Part shown: in pieces, positions 1 to 6,859 of the stretch
How positions within the stretch are numbered: the first letter of the stretch is position 1
Layout: every line of letters begins with the position of its first letter
Source of the DNA: CAYZUC01 sp964481705
GTDB taxonomy: Bacteria > Bacillota > Clostridia > Lachnospirales > Lachnospiraceae
DNA length: 8,086 nucleotides
NCBI GenBank assembly: GCA_964481705.1
Contig: CAYZUC010000114.1
Span: forward strand, 1 to 8,086
Direction: 5' to 3'
The notes under the pieces: model-generated
What the model was told of the DNA's origin: nothing
What the model saw: only the letters and a program-made list of their open reading frames with translations
The model's database searches: none
Translations under genes and position numbers: made by a program

Positions 1-1320
1 CAGCACATCCTCACTGCAATTCGTCGCAAACTGCATCCCACTTCCCGGTTCCCCCGGCTCCATCAGCAGATGTACCTCGGCGTAATGCTTCAGTGGCTCA
101 AAATGACCAACACCCTCTACCGTATCCGCAATCGTTTCTTTATATAGGATACGACCAACGCCAAATTCCACCGTTACTCCAAAGCGTTCGGCAATCAGTC
201 GTTTCAATATCTCAATCTGCACATCGCCCATAATCTGTACCTGAATCTCCCCACGGACATCCTCCCAGACGATATGAAGCTCCGGTATTTCTTCTTCCAG
301 CTGACGCAGCTTTGGTAACATGACACCCGCGTCACATTCTTCCGGTAATTGGATTCGGTAGAAAAGGACCGGTTCCAATACTGGCAGTATCGAACCCTGT
401 TCATATCCGATTCCGTCTCCTGCTTTTGTCTGTGTAAATCCGGTAACTGCACATATGGTTCCTGCTTCCACTTCGTTGACAGCTTCGTATTTTGCACCGG
501 AATAGCAACGTATCTGTGTGATTTTCTCTCCATTCCATACGCTGCGGACAGCAAGACTTCCACCGGTAACCTTCAGATAAGTCAAGCGATTTCCTTGTTC
601 ATCACGGGCAATTTTGTAAACGCGTGCGCCAAATTCAGTCGGATACTCCCGTTCCATCGTGTAGCGGGAAAATCCCTCCAAGAATTCCTCCACTCCCGTC
701 ATCTGCAGTGCGGAACCAAAAAAGCAGGGAAAAAGCTTTCTCCCCACAATCAATTCACGTATCTCATCATCGGATAATTCTCCGGTTTCCAGATAGCTTT
801 CCAGAGTGTCCTCGGAGCAGGTGGCAATGGATTCATGAAGTATATCACTCTCGCAAAAGTCGATGCAGTTCTCATCCAGCTCCTTCTTGATCTCCGCCAG
901 AAGCTTTTCCTTGTCAGTACCCTCCTGATCCATCTTGTTAATAAAGAGAAACGTCGGAATCTCGTAGCGCTGTAATAGCTGCCATAGCGTATGCGTATGT
1001 CCCTGTACCCCATCTGCTCCACTGATAACCAGAATCGCATAGTCAAGTACCTGAAGAGTTCGCTCCATTTCAGCAGAAAAGTCCACGTGTCCCGGTGTAT
1101 CAAGCAACGTCATCCGAGTGTTCTCGGTCTGGATGATTGCCTGCTTGGAAAAGATGGTAATACCGCGCTCACGTTCGAGGGCATACGTATCAAGGAACGC
1201 GTCACCATGATCGACGCGTCCCTGTTTTCGTATATTTCCACTTGTAAATAGCATTGCTTCTGATAACGTGGTCTTTCCGGCATCCACATGTGCCAAAATC
1301 CCAACTACGATTTTCTTCAT
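1..1320 (-). CDS. TetM/TetW-like translational GTPase, 3' end outside window
   Basis: The reading frame is open for 440 codons from an ATG at 1320 to the window edge, so the C-terminus is missing. It belongs to the EF-G superfamily, in the branch of the tetracycline ribosomal protection proteins, which act on the ribosome in the cytoplasm. Visible GTPase motifs are G1 AHVDAGKTT (residues 10-18), G2 RGITI (52-56), G3 DTPGH (74-78), G4 NKMD (128-131) and G5 GSA (202-204). A beta-barrel domain II starts near 228 (GARVYKI), domain III carries EIQVQIMGDVQIEIL (358-372), and domain IV begins near 395. The ribosome binding site is AAGGA, 8 nt before the ATG. Family members are about 640 residues, and some clostridial relatives are longer. 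Domain IV tip loops, which matter for displacing tetracycline, lie outside the window, so resistance cannot be asserted. It could equally be a housekeeping translation factor paralogue. GTPase identity is secure; the drug role is not. Confidence 0.9.
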   Translation of the reverse strand, partial: MKKIVVGILAHVDAGKTTLSEAMLFTSGNIRKQGRVDHGDAFLDTYALERERGITIFSKQAIIQTENTRMTLLDTPGHVDFSAEMERTLQVLDYAILVISGADGVQGHTHTLWQLLQRYEIPTFLFINKMDQEGTDKEKLLAEIKKELDENCIDFCESDILHESIATCSEDTLESYLETGELSDDEIRELIVGRKLFPCFFGSALQMTGVEEFLEGFSRYTMEREYPTEFGARVYKIARDEQGNRLTYLKVTGGSLAVRSVWNGEKITQIRCYSGAKYEAVNEVEAGTICAVTGFTQTKAGDGIGYEQGSILPVLEPVLFYRIQLPEECDAGVMLPKLRQLEEEIPELHIVWEDVRGEIQVQIMGDVQIEILKRLIAERFGVTVEFGVGRILYKETIADTVEGVGHFEPLKHYAEVHLLMEPGEPGSGMQFATNCSEDVL

Positions 1321-1352
1321 TTTACTTATCCTTATTACTATAAAATCACCCA

Positions 1353-1374
1353 TTTATGACAGTGTCGTCATAAA
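1353..1374. promoter_or_regulatory. 22-bp perfect dyad, candidate operator upstream of the TetM-like gene
   Basis: The arms TTTATGAC (1353-1360) and GTCATAAA (1367-1374) are perfect 8-bp inverted repeats around a 6-bp centre, AGTGTC. The dyad lies 33-54 bp upstream of the GTPase start codon, in the 78-bp gap below the chemoreceptor gene. No T-run follows it on the minus strand, so an operator fits better than a terminator. The two-fold arms with a 6-bp centre resemble the geometry of Crp/Fnr-type sites, but no regulator is identified here. A TATAGT at 1337-1342 lies so close to the start that it would give an almost leaderless transcript, so the actual promoter is unresolved. Confidence 0.5.
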
Positions 1375-1398
1375 GGTTCTACGTACTGCTTTCTCTTT

Positions 1399-3123
1399 TT
1401 AACATTTAAAGTATCCTACCGTATCCGACAGCTTTTCAACCGAATTCTTATTTCCCCTTGCTTCTTCACCAAGGTCTTCGGTACCCTCTTTTAGATCCTC
1501 AGTAATATCTACTACCTGCGAAATAAACTGATTGTTTCCGGATACCGTATCTGCAACCTCAACAACAGAGGCATTAACGTCGCTAAGCATCTCTGTCATG
1601 TTGTGAATCGACTGTTCAAAGGAATTCATAGCCGCTCCAAAATCACGTGCATCACCGTCATAGCTGTTGACCATTTCGATAAAACGGTCATAATCCTTCA
1701 TAACACTTTCGTTCATATAATCCAGAAGCTTCTGAGCTTCCATGGCGAGTTCATTCACGGCATCAATAACAATGGCGCTTACATCGCTAATCTTGGTGGC
1801 TGCTGTCGCTGAGGTATCTGCAAGCTGTCCAATCTCATTTGCTACAACTGCAAAGCCACGTCCGTGCTCACCAGCACGTGCTGCTTCGATACTCGCATTC
1901 AACGCAAGCAGGTTCGTTTTGGAGGAAATGCTGATGATATCTGCAGTGAGATCTGCAATCTTTTCCACATTTCTCGAGCGCACAATTTTTTCTTCCATAC
2001 TCTTGCTGATCTCTCCGGTGAGGGTAGCCGCATGATTTTTGGAGTCCTTTGTTTCCTTTTTGAGGACTTCAGTATTCTTTTGAACGGATTCTGCCTGACG
2101 TGCCTGTTCGGATGTTACACGGGCAAATTCCTCCACGCCTTCTTTTATCTTACCTGTCTCTTCTGCCGTCTGAGTCATGGATGCCTGAATCTCTTCCATG
2201 GAATCCATTAAGTTATGCATTCGGTCGGCGATGCCGTTCATCTTATCCGATTCCTCTTCCGAATGGTCAAAGATAGTCTCAGCAGACTGTCGAATTCCAA
2301 CGGTGGTATTGGCCACTTCTACCATCATGGCACGCAGCTTATCGATAAATTGATTCATTCCTTCCGCAATCAGCTCCAGTTCGTCTCCGGAATGAACATC
2401 CAGTTTGGCTGTAAGGTCGCCATTACTATTTGCCAGCTCATCCATCTTGGTATATAGTACCTTCAGATTGCGTGCTACTCTAATCGAAAACAGTTTGGCA
2501 AAAACAATAGATAACGCACAGCAGATTAAGGTACCCAGGATTATCATTTTTGCTATGGAAAAGATTCTGCTTCGAACATAGTCAGCTGCATAATCCACAC
2601 CAACAATACCGGAGATACTACCATCCGAAGCATAGATTGGTGCATACGCTGTAATAACTGCTCCCCATTCATCTACTGTAAATTCTTTATCTGCAACGGG
2701 TTGTCCCGATAATGCCAGATTAATTTCATCATAAGAGTCGTACAGGGTTCCGATTGTGGCACCGTCCTCGCTCTGGTCTGCATCAAATACGAACTCTACT
2801 TCATCGTCTGAAAGCTTACGAAAGGTATAGACATATTCGATACTGTTATCTGCAATAAAGGTCTGCATAAAAGCAATGGTATCCGCATATTCCTGCGTTT
2901 CTTCGTCACCGGATTTTGCCGAGGCTTGGAAATCGCCATCCAGATTTTTTGCGATAACCTGAGCAAAGTTTACCGCATCCGCACGAATTAAATCGGTCAG
3001 ATAACGCTGTACCATCAAATAAACAAAGCTGCCAAGACTGATACAGATAAGGATACCGATTCCAATAAATGCACACATGATTTTATTGGCCAGACTAATC
3101 TTTCTCGTACGTACTTTCTTCAT
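1399..3123 (-). CDS. Methyl-accepting chemotaxis protein with Cache-like extracellular sensor
   Basis: This is a transmembrane chemoreceptor that would signal through CheW and CheA to the flagellar motor. In the 574-residue product, basic residues at the N-terminus precede TM1 (about 15-37). An extracellular domain of about 150 residues follows (38-188) and ends in GSISGIVGVDYAADYV (168-183), typical of a single Cache/PDC fold that binds small ligands. TM2 spans about 189-213 and a HAMP linker about 214-268. The rest is a long coiled-coil signalling domain with the conserved hairpin tip TNLLALNASIEAARAGEHGR (403-422). There is no C-terminal CheR-docking pentapeptide; it ends in YFKC. The ATG has an AGAGG ribosome binding site 7 nt upstream. 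No che or fla genes are adjacent, so it is an orphan receptor here. The ligand cannot be predicted. The nearby sugar operon is a tempting but unsupported link. Confidence 0.95.
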   Translation of the reverse strand: MKKVRTRKISLANKIMCAFIGIGILICISLGSFVYLMVQRYLTDLIRADAVNFAQVIAKNLDGDFQASAKSGDEETQEYADTIAFMQTFIADNSIEYVYTFRKLSDDEVEFVFDADQSEDGATIGTLYDSYDEINLALSGQPVADKEFTVDEWGAVITAYAPIYASDGSISGIVGVDYAADYVRSRIFSIAKMIILGTLICCALSIVFAKLFSIRVARNLKVLYTKMDELANSNGDLTAKLDVHSGDELELIAEGMNQFIDKLRAMMVEVANTTVGIRQSAETIFDHSEEESDKMNGIADRMHNLMDSMEEIQASMTQTAEETGKIKEGVEEFARVTSEQARQAESVQKNTEVLKKETKDSKNHAATLTGEISKSMEEKIVRSRNVEKIADLTADIISISSKTNLLALNASIEAARAGEHGRGFAVVANEIGQLADTSATAATKISDVSAIVIDAVNELAMEAQKLLDYMNESVMKDYDRFIEMVNSYDGDARDFGAAMNSFEQSIHNMTEMLSDVNASVVEVADTVSGNNQFISQVVDITEDLKEGTEDLGEEARGNKNSVEKLSDTVGYFKC

Positions 3124-3188
3124 GCTGCTACCTCTGCTTTCTCTTTACGTATATCGTTATTAAGTTTTCGTTATAGATTACTATCTTC

Positions 3189-3217
3189 ATTATACACAAG
3201 CGTATCTTTTTATACAA
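3189..3217 (-). promoter_or_regulatory. Sigma-A-type promoter of the chemoreceptor gene
   Basis: Read on the minus strand, TTGTAT (3217-3212) and a perfect TATAAT (3194-3189) are separated by exactly 17 bp. Transcription would start near 3182, leaving a leader of about 58 nt with the AGAGG site. The -35 abuts a small A/T-rich hairpin (GAAAAC at 3218-3223, GTTTTC at 3230-3235) that overlaps the spoIIID stop codon. That hairpin is too weak to call a firm terminator. A second possible element, CGATAT at 3151-3156, loosely recalls a flagellar sigma-D -10 but has no convincing -35. Confidence 0.7.
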
Positions 3218-3233
3218 GAAAACTTCGATGTTT

Positions 3234-3503
3234 TCAATGCTTTCGAAATTTCTCTTTGGTTGCCATTCCACCTCGAATATGGCGTTCCGCTTTATTCACA
3301 TCTAAGACCTTTCTTGCTTCCTGTGCCAGGGTAGCATCAACCCGCATCAGGCGCTCCGTCAGGTCTTTATGTACGGTGGATTTACTAATCCCCATATGTT
3401 TTGCCGTCTGTCTTACTGTCGCATTATTCTCGATAATATAGTTTGCTGCCTCTATTGCTCGTTCCTCAATGAACTCTCCCTTTGATGAATGATAATCTTT
3501 CAA
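3234..3503 (-). CDS. spoIIID: Sporulation transcriptional regulator SpoIIID, TTG start
   Basis: SpoIIID is a small DNA-binding regulator made in the mother cell during sporulation. It activates and represses sigma-E and sigma-K genes. The 89-residue product carries the family core: IEERAIEAANYIIENNATVR (12-31), a helix-turn-helix with the SKSTVHKDLTERL signature (40-52), and the basic tail KAERHIRGGMATKEK (71-85). I place the start at TTG 3503-3501 for three reasons: GGGGGA lies 6 nt upstream, the resulting MKDY matches the usual clostridial N-terminus, and a sigma-E-like promoter lies just upstream. An in-frame ATG at 3575 would start upstream of that promoter and inside a large hairpin, so I reject it. 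Compared with remembered homologues there are about seven extra residues (HSSKGEF, 5-11) between MKDY and IEERA. B. subtilis SpoIIID is 93 residues, so the length fits. Identity is very secure; the exact start is moderately so. Confidence 0.93.
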   Translation of the reverse strand: MKDYHSSKGEFIEERAIEAANYIIENNATVRQTAKHMGISKSTVHKDLTERLMRVDATLAQEARKVLDVNKAERHIRGGMATKEKFRKH

Positions 3504-3530
3504 AAAGAATCCCCCGGAATACTTTTTTAC

Positions 3531-3559
3531 ATTGTATGCCAGGGAGAATTGGGGTATGC
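3531..3559 (-). promoter_or_regulatory. Sigma-E-type promoter for spoIIID
   Basis: On the minus strand, GCATACC (3559-3553), 14 bp of spacer and CATACAAT (3538-3531) match the layout of mother-cell sigma-E promoters. In B. subtilis the -35 is about GMATATT and the -10 is CATACANT. The -10 is a full match and the -35 matches at five of seven positions. Transcription would start near 3524, about 20 nt before the TTG codon and just upstream of GGGGGA. B. subtilis spoIIID is itself sigma-E-dependent, so the site agrees with the gene's known regulation. It has not been tested here. Confidence 0.65.
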
Positions 3560-3568
3560 CGAAAAAGT

Positions 3569-3645
3569 GAAACATGGGGGACGGGGCTTTTGTCCCATTT
3601 TACATTTTATGTAAAATGGGACAAAAGCCCCGTCCCCCATGTTTC
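3569..3645. terminator. Perfect 37-bp inverted repeat, terminator-like REP-type element
   Basis: The arms at 3569-3605 and 3609-3645 are perfectly complementary over 37 bp with a 3-nt TTT loop. Each arm holds a G-rich block (GGGGGACGGGGC or its complement) and TGTCCCATTTTACAT. The aldolase stop codon TAG (3647-3645) overlaps the right arm. Read on the minus strand, the stem is followed by ACTTTTTC (T-run at 3566-3562), so it probably terminates the sugar operon before spoIIID. The stem is far longer than an ordinary intrinsic terminator. A related sequence occurs at 7805-7848. This points to a dispersed repeat family, perhaps REP or MITE-like, serving as a terminator. Confidence 0.8.
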
Positions 3646-4490
3646 TATGCTTTGTTTTCTGATCCGAATAGGCGGATTTTCTCAGTCACTACTTTTTTCA
3701 TAGTATTTATCTCATATGGAATAAGCTCCGTTATCGTCTTGGCGCCTGCTGCCATGCCTGTTTCCAGTCCGGCTTTTCCAGCTTTATCAATGTCTGTGAA
3801 GATATTCACTTTGCAGATTCCCTTTTTTACAGCGATGCGAAAATCGTCATCGGACAATCCACTTCCACCATGAAGTACCAAGGGAAGATTGGTTTTCTCA
3901 GCAATCGTTTCGATTCGGTCAAAGTCCAACTTGGGAGGGAATTTGTAATCACCGTGTGCATTTCCCACTGCTATAGCCAAGGAGTCCACGCCTGTACATG
4001 AAATATACTCAGCTGCACTATCGGGGTCCGTGTAGTAATCGCTCGGATTTTCCAGCCTTCCTGTTCCCTCATTGTCACCTACATGTCCCAGTTCTCCTTC
4101 TACCGTTACGCCCATTGCATGACAAATCTTCACCATTTCTGACACCTTTGTCATGTTCTCCACATAGCCTTCCGTAGAGCAATCATACATAATAGAAGTA
4201 AATCCTAATTGTAGAGCCTCGATGCATCGCTCAAAGGTCAAGCCATGATCATAGTGAACGCAGACAGGCACTGTTGCTTCTTTTGCCATGGGTATCAGAT
4301 ACTCTGCAACGCGTTTTAAGTCCATGGTAGGAAGTAATATTTCCGCTGTTCCCACCATAACAGGAGAATGAAGTTCTTCTGCAGTCTCTATAACAGCTCT
4401 TGCCATTTCCACATTTACTGCATTGAAAAAGCCGACTCCATAACCATATTTTTTTGCCGGTAATAATACATCATTCATTGTAACTATCAT
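3645..4490 (-). CDS. Class II ketose-bisphosphate aldolase (FbaA/GatY/IolJ-like)
   Basis: A zinc-dependent TIM-barrel aldolase of 281 residues, the usual length for the short class II group. The expected reaction is retro-aldol cleavage of a ketose (bis)phosphate to dihydroxyacetone phosphate plus an aldehyde. Visible motifs are VHYDHG (78-83), with catalytic Asp81 and zinc ligand His82; EGELG (131-135); zinc ligand His179 in GNAHGDY (176-182); His207 in LHGGSG (206-211), followed by the phosphate-binding glycines; and NIFTD (229-233) in the second phosphate loop. The NIFTD form differs from the more common NxxTD variants. It is last in the operon, 11 nt after the kinase stop. Its AGGAG site overlaps that stop and lies 8 nt before the ATG, which suggests coupled translation. 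Position after an isomerase and a sugar kinase argues for a dedicated catabolic aldolase, not the glycolytic enzyme. The substrate is unknown. Confidence 0.92.
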   Translation of the reverse strand: MIVTMNDVLLPAKKYGYGVGFFNAVNVEMARAVIETAEELHSPVMVGTAEILLPTMDLKRVAEYLIPMAKEATVPVCVHYDHGLTFERCIEALQLGFTSIMYDCSTEGYVENMTKVSEMVKICHAMGVTVEGELGHVGDNEGTGRLENPSDYYTDPDSAAEYISCTGVDSLAIAVGNAHGDYKFPPKLDFDRIETIAEKTNLPLVLHGGSGLSDDDFRIAVKKGICKVNIFTDIDKAGKAGLETGMAAGAKTITELIPYEINTMKKVVTEKIRLFGSENKA

Positions 4491-4501
4491 GTTTCTCGCT
4501 C

Positions 4502-5632
4502 CTAACTATTTTTCTTCCAACCGGAGTCGATTCTTTGCCAAAGCTCTTCAAAGCTTTGCAATCCACTCAGTGCATCGTAGCTTGCCACACAGCAAGCTCC
4601 TGTTGCTGTAGCCAGATGTAATGCTTCTTCCAGAGAATATCCCTCCAACACTGCTGCTAAAAATGCCGCAATACTGGTATCCCCTGCACCGGTTCCTGAG
4701 AGAACTCTATCAGGAACATAGCTTTTTTCGAATCCTTCTCTGTCACACCATTCGGACGTATTTCGTTTCAATCGGTCACAAACAGAAGATATTGCAGCGT
4801 TATCCGCAGTACGATAGTAAATCCCTTTTGCTCCACATTTTATCAAAAGCACCTTTACTCCATAATTCATGCATTGATTTGCCAGAGGTTTAATATCTGT
4901 TTCCAGATCAAGAATCTCTGTGATATCTCTCGCTCCCGCTCTCTTTTGCCAATTCTTCAAGCGGTCGCGATCCAGCATAAAGCATAGCTCTTCAATACTG
5001 GGGACAAAGAAGTCAACGAAAGGAAGAACCTTTTTTAGGATTCCATTCCAGTCAGCCTTTCCAGCTTCGGAGTCTGCGTCCACTGCCGCCATATCCAGCG
5101 ACGTTGCAACCCCAGCGTCCTGCACCTTCTTCATCATATGAAGAAGATCTTCTCCTGTATTTTCATACATCTTACGCATAAGTGGCGGATATCCAAAATG
5201 AAAGAGCACTGCGTCCCGTAATTCTTCCTCACGAATATCCGAGGAGGAAAAGGTATTATTAGCTCCTGGGTTATGCAGAAAGATACGGTCCATACCAGGA
5301 ACTGCCAAAACCACGGAGTAGGAAGTAGATTCTCCTTTTGCACGAATCAAACCAGATTCTGCACGATATCCCTTTAGCATGTGATAGATCATATCGCCAA
5401 ATGCGTCTGTACCTACTTTCCCCATCAGCGATACTTCCGCACCAAATTTTTTCATAGCCAGACCGGTATTCGCTACGGCTCCTCCTGTGTGCACATCAGC
5501 GGCACCCATTTCAATCAGCTTTCCCGGTAAGAATACCTCTGACAAATTTGCTGTGTTCTTTTCGGGAAACACAGGTGTAATATCCACACAAATATGACCT
5601 GCCACAATTACCTTTTTCTTATTTTTTTCCAT
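4502..5632 (-). CDS. PfkB-family carbohydrate kinase
   Basis: A ribokinase-fold ATP-dependent sugar kinase, expected to phosphorylate the ketose made by the upstream isomerase. The N-terminal strand GHICVDITPVF (12-22) leads to the substrate-binding stretch VHTGGAVANTGLAMKKFG (47-64) and GKVGTDAFGD (71-80), the first PfkB signature region. VPSIEELCFML (210-220) and the anion-hole motif SGTGAGDTSIAAF (312-324), with presumed catalytic base Asp318, complete the fold. At 376 residues it is longer than typical members (about 300-340). Extra sequence seems to lie around 220-250 and 275-310. The usual Asp of the DTxGAGD motif is Ser312. The ATG has AAGGAGG about 11 nt upstream. The gene sits 39 nt after the isomerase and 11 nt before the aldolase. 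Whether it phosphorylates C1 or another hydroxyl cannot be told; C1 would fit the aldolase step. Confidence 0.93.
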   Translation of the reverse strand: MEKNKKKVIVAGHICVDITPVFPEKNTANLSEVFLPGKLIEMGAADVHTGGAVANTGLAMKKFGAEVSLMGKVGTDAFGDMIYHMLKGYRAESGLIRAKGESTSYSVVLAVPGMDRIFLHNPGANNTFSSSDIREEELRDAVLFHFGYPPLMRKMYENTGEDLLHMMKKVQDAGVATSLDMAAVDADSEAGKADWNGILKKVLPFVDFFVPSIEELCFMLDRDRLKNWQKRAGARDITEILDLETDIKPLANQCMNYGVKVLLIKCGAKGIYYRTADNAAISSVCDRLKRNTSEWCDREGFEKSYVPDRVLSGTGAGDTSIAAFLAAVLEGYSLEEALHLATATGACCVASYDALSGLQSFEELWQRIDSGWKKNS

Positions 5633-5671
5633 TATCAGGCCCCTCCTTCCCGATCTTACCTGGCATTTTTC

Positions 5672-6706
5672 TCATTCAACGCCCATTAATAGGTTCATGA
5701 CATACATTTCCAGACCTTCAAAGTCGCGATTTTCCACACATTTCTTCTGGAATTCATAATCAAATTTATCTACTTTACTCTCTAACGCCTTGAAAATCTT
5801 CAGGCTATTTTCCAAATGCTTATAGCTGTCTTCATTTCTCGTAGTACGCATTGCTTTTACGTCGAGTCCTACGTATTCTCCGTGGTCGCCATATCCGTTT
5901 TCTTTTAATACCTTCACTTGATTAAACGCCGCACGAAGATTCTCTACGCCAAACGACTTGTCCTGATCATATTTTATTCCGTTCTGGTCATTAAGATGTA
6001 CCGTCATCAATTTTCCCATCGCTAATGCAAATCCAATTTCATGAGCCGGATCAAGACCAGCTAAGATGGCATGTGCGCTTTCCAAATTACCACCAACTCT
6101 GGAAGGATCAATCGTAGCTGCTGATATCGCCATAACATGTCCCATAGTACCACAAATACTTCTGTCAATAGGCTCATTCGGTTTTGGCTCAATACATACT
6201 CGAATCTTCGAATCATACTCTAACATTTTATTGATGGATTCCACCAACATTTTTGTTGCCCAGACCGGTGATTTTGTCTCAGCACATAATGTGCCTTCTC
6301 TTGCAAGCCACAATACAATCATATCACATCCAAGTTCATTAGCAATATCGATAGAACGATAAGCTCTCCACATGGCATACTCTCTGTCCTCCTTCGAAGT
6401 ACTCATAAAACCGCCATCTGCAGTATGCTCGTCCATCCAAAGACGAGGTGCCACAAACTCTGCTGCCAATCCGTATTTGTCCAGCTTCCTCTTGAGCTCT
6501 CTGGCGATTTCCTTTATTTCTTTCTCTGTATAATCATTAATATTCGGAACGGCATCATCGTCATGAAACTGAATGGCGGAAAATCCCATTTCTGCAAACT
6601 TTGCAAGCTTTGTATCAAAGTCGATTTCATCTCTGGTTGCTGGTCCATAGGAATCAGCTCCTGAATGAACATTCCATGGTCCTACTGAAAATTTAAATTT
6701 ACTCAT
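5672..6706 (-). CDS. Xylose isomerase-like TIM-barrel sugar isomerase with an altered metal site
   Basis: A metal-dependent aldose-ketose isomerase of the xylose isomerase superfamily, 344 residues, resembling class I (actinobacterial) XylA. Conserved points, using remembered Streptomyces XylA as guide: FHDDD (47-51) with His48 and Asp51, REG (136-138) after Trp133, IEPKPNEP (172-179) with Glu173 and Lys175, NLES-AH (207-212) with Glu209 and His212, NGIKYDQD (242-249) with Asp247 and Asp249, and LDVK (281-284) with Asp282. The residue matching metal-1 ligand Asp245 is His237 (TVHLN, 235-239), and the Glu after the histidine of the HE pair is Ala213. These changes make a substrate other than xylose plausible. 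The protein is shorter than Streptomyces XylA (about 388), with a reduced C-terminal arm. It is the first gene of the operon, with AAAGGA about 9 nt before the ATG. I give no symbol because specificity is open. Confidence 0.88.
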   Translation of the reverse strand: MSKFKFSVGPWNVHSGADSYGPATRDEIDFDTKLAKFAEMGFSAIQFHDDDAVPNINDYTEKEIKEIARELKRKLDKYGLAAEFVAPRLWMDEHTADGGFMSTSKEDREYAMWRAYRSIDIANELGCDMIVLWLAREGTLCAETKSPVWATKMLVESINKMLEYDSKIRVCIEPKPNEPIDRSICGTMGHVMAISAATIDPSRVGGNLESAHAILAGLDPAHEIGFALAMGKLMTVHLNDQNGIKYDQDKSFGVENLRAAFNQVKVLKENGYGDHGEYVGLDVKAMRTTRNEDSYKHLENSLKIFKALESKVDKFDYEFQKKCVENRDFEGLEMYVMNLLMGVE

Positions 6707-6753
6707 CTTTCTCTTTCCTTTCTCAATAAATAACTTAAGGCCTTTGTTGATTG

Positions 6754-6763
6754 TATCGTATCA
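6754..6763 (+). repeat. Direct repeat copy 1 (TATCGTATCA), candidate AraC-type half-site
   Basis: The 10-bp word TATCGTATCA is identical to 6860-6869, with starts 106 bp apart, close to ten helical turns. This copy touches the upstream edge of the putative operon -10 (6750-6755). That placement fits repression or a loop better than simple activation. Confidence 0.5.
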
Positions 6764-6804
6764 AGATTTTCATTCGATATCTCTTACTAGTTTGCGAAAA
6801 AAAC

Positions 6805-6833
6805 GTGACAAATTTGCTATTTGTATCTAAAAT
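6805..6833 (+). promoter_or_regulatory. Sigma-A-type promoter of the AraC-family gene
   Basis: GTGACA (6805-6810), a 17-bp spacer and TAAAAT (6828-6833) form a good housekeeping promoter reading right. The start point would be near 6840. The leader of about 49 nt contains the second TATCGTATCA copy, so binding there could block the regulator's own transcription. Confidence 0.6.
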
Positions 6834-6859
6834 AGTAATTGCAACCCGTTGACTAACGA

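Noticed and set aside
204..1304. Several open frames on both strands between 204 and 1304
   Set aside because: They lie within the continuous 440-codon GTPase frame, have no ribosome binding sites or recognisable motifs, and are out-of-frame shadows.
1353..1374. The dyad as a terminator for the chemoreceptor gene
   Set aside because: The stem is A/T-rich and no T-run follows on the minus strand; an operator fits better.
1603..2457. Plus-strand open frames antisense to the chemoreceptor gene
   Set aside because: The minus-strand frame has a complete chemoreceptor architecture; the antisense frames show no family resemblance and no start signals.
3151..3156. Sigma-D flagellar promoter for the chemoreceptor
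   Set aside because: CGATAT recalls the -10, but I find no TAAA -35 at the right distance; the sigma-A promoter at 3189-3217 is clearly better.
3218..3235. Intrinsic terminator after spoIIID
   Set aside because: The GAAAAC/GTTTTC stem is only 6 bp and A/T-rich, with no T-tract after it; it overlaps the chemoreceptor promoter and may be incidental.
3504..3575. N-terminal extension of SpoIIID from an ATG at 3575
   Set aside because: It would begin inside the 37-bp hairpin and upstream of a good sigma-E promoter, and the added residues do not resemble any SpoIIID N-terminus.
5672..6706. Naming the isomerase xylA
   Set aside because: The apparent His237 metal-site change, the kinase-aldolase context and the lack of a xylulokinase make xylose specificity doubtful.
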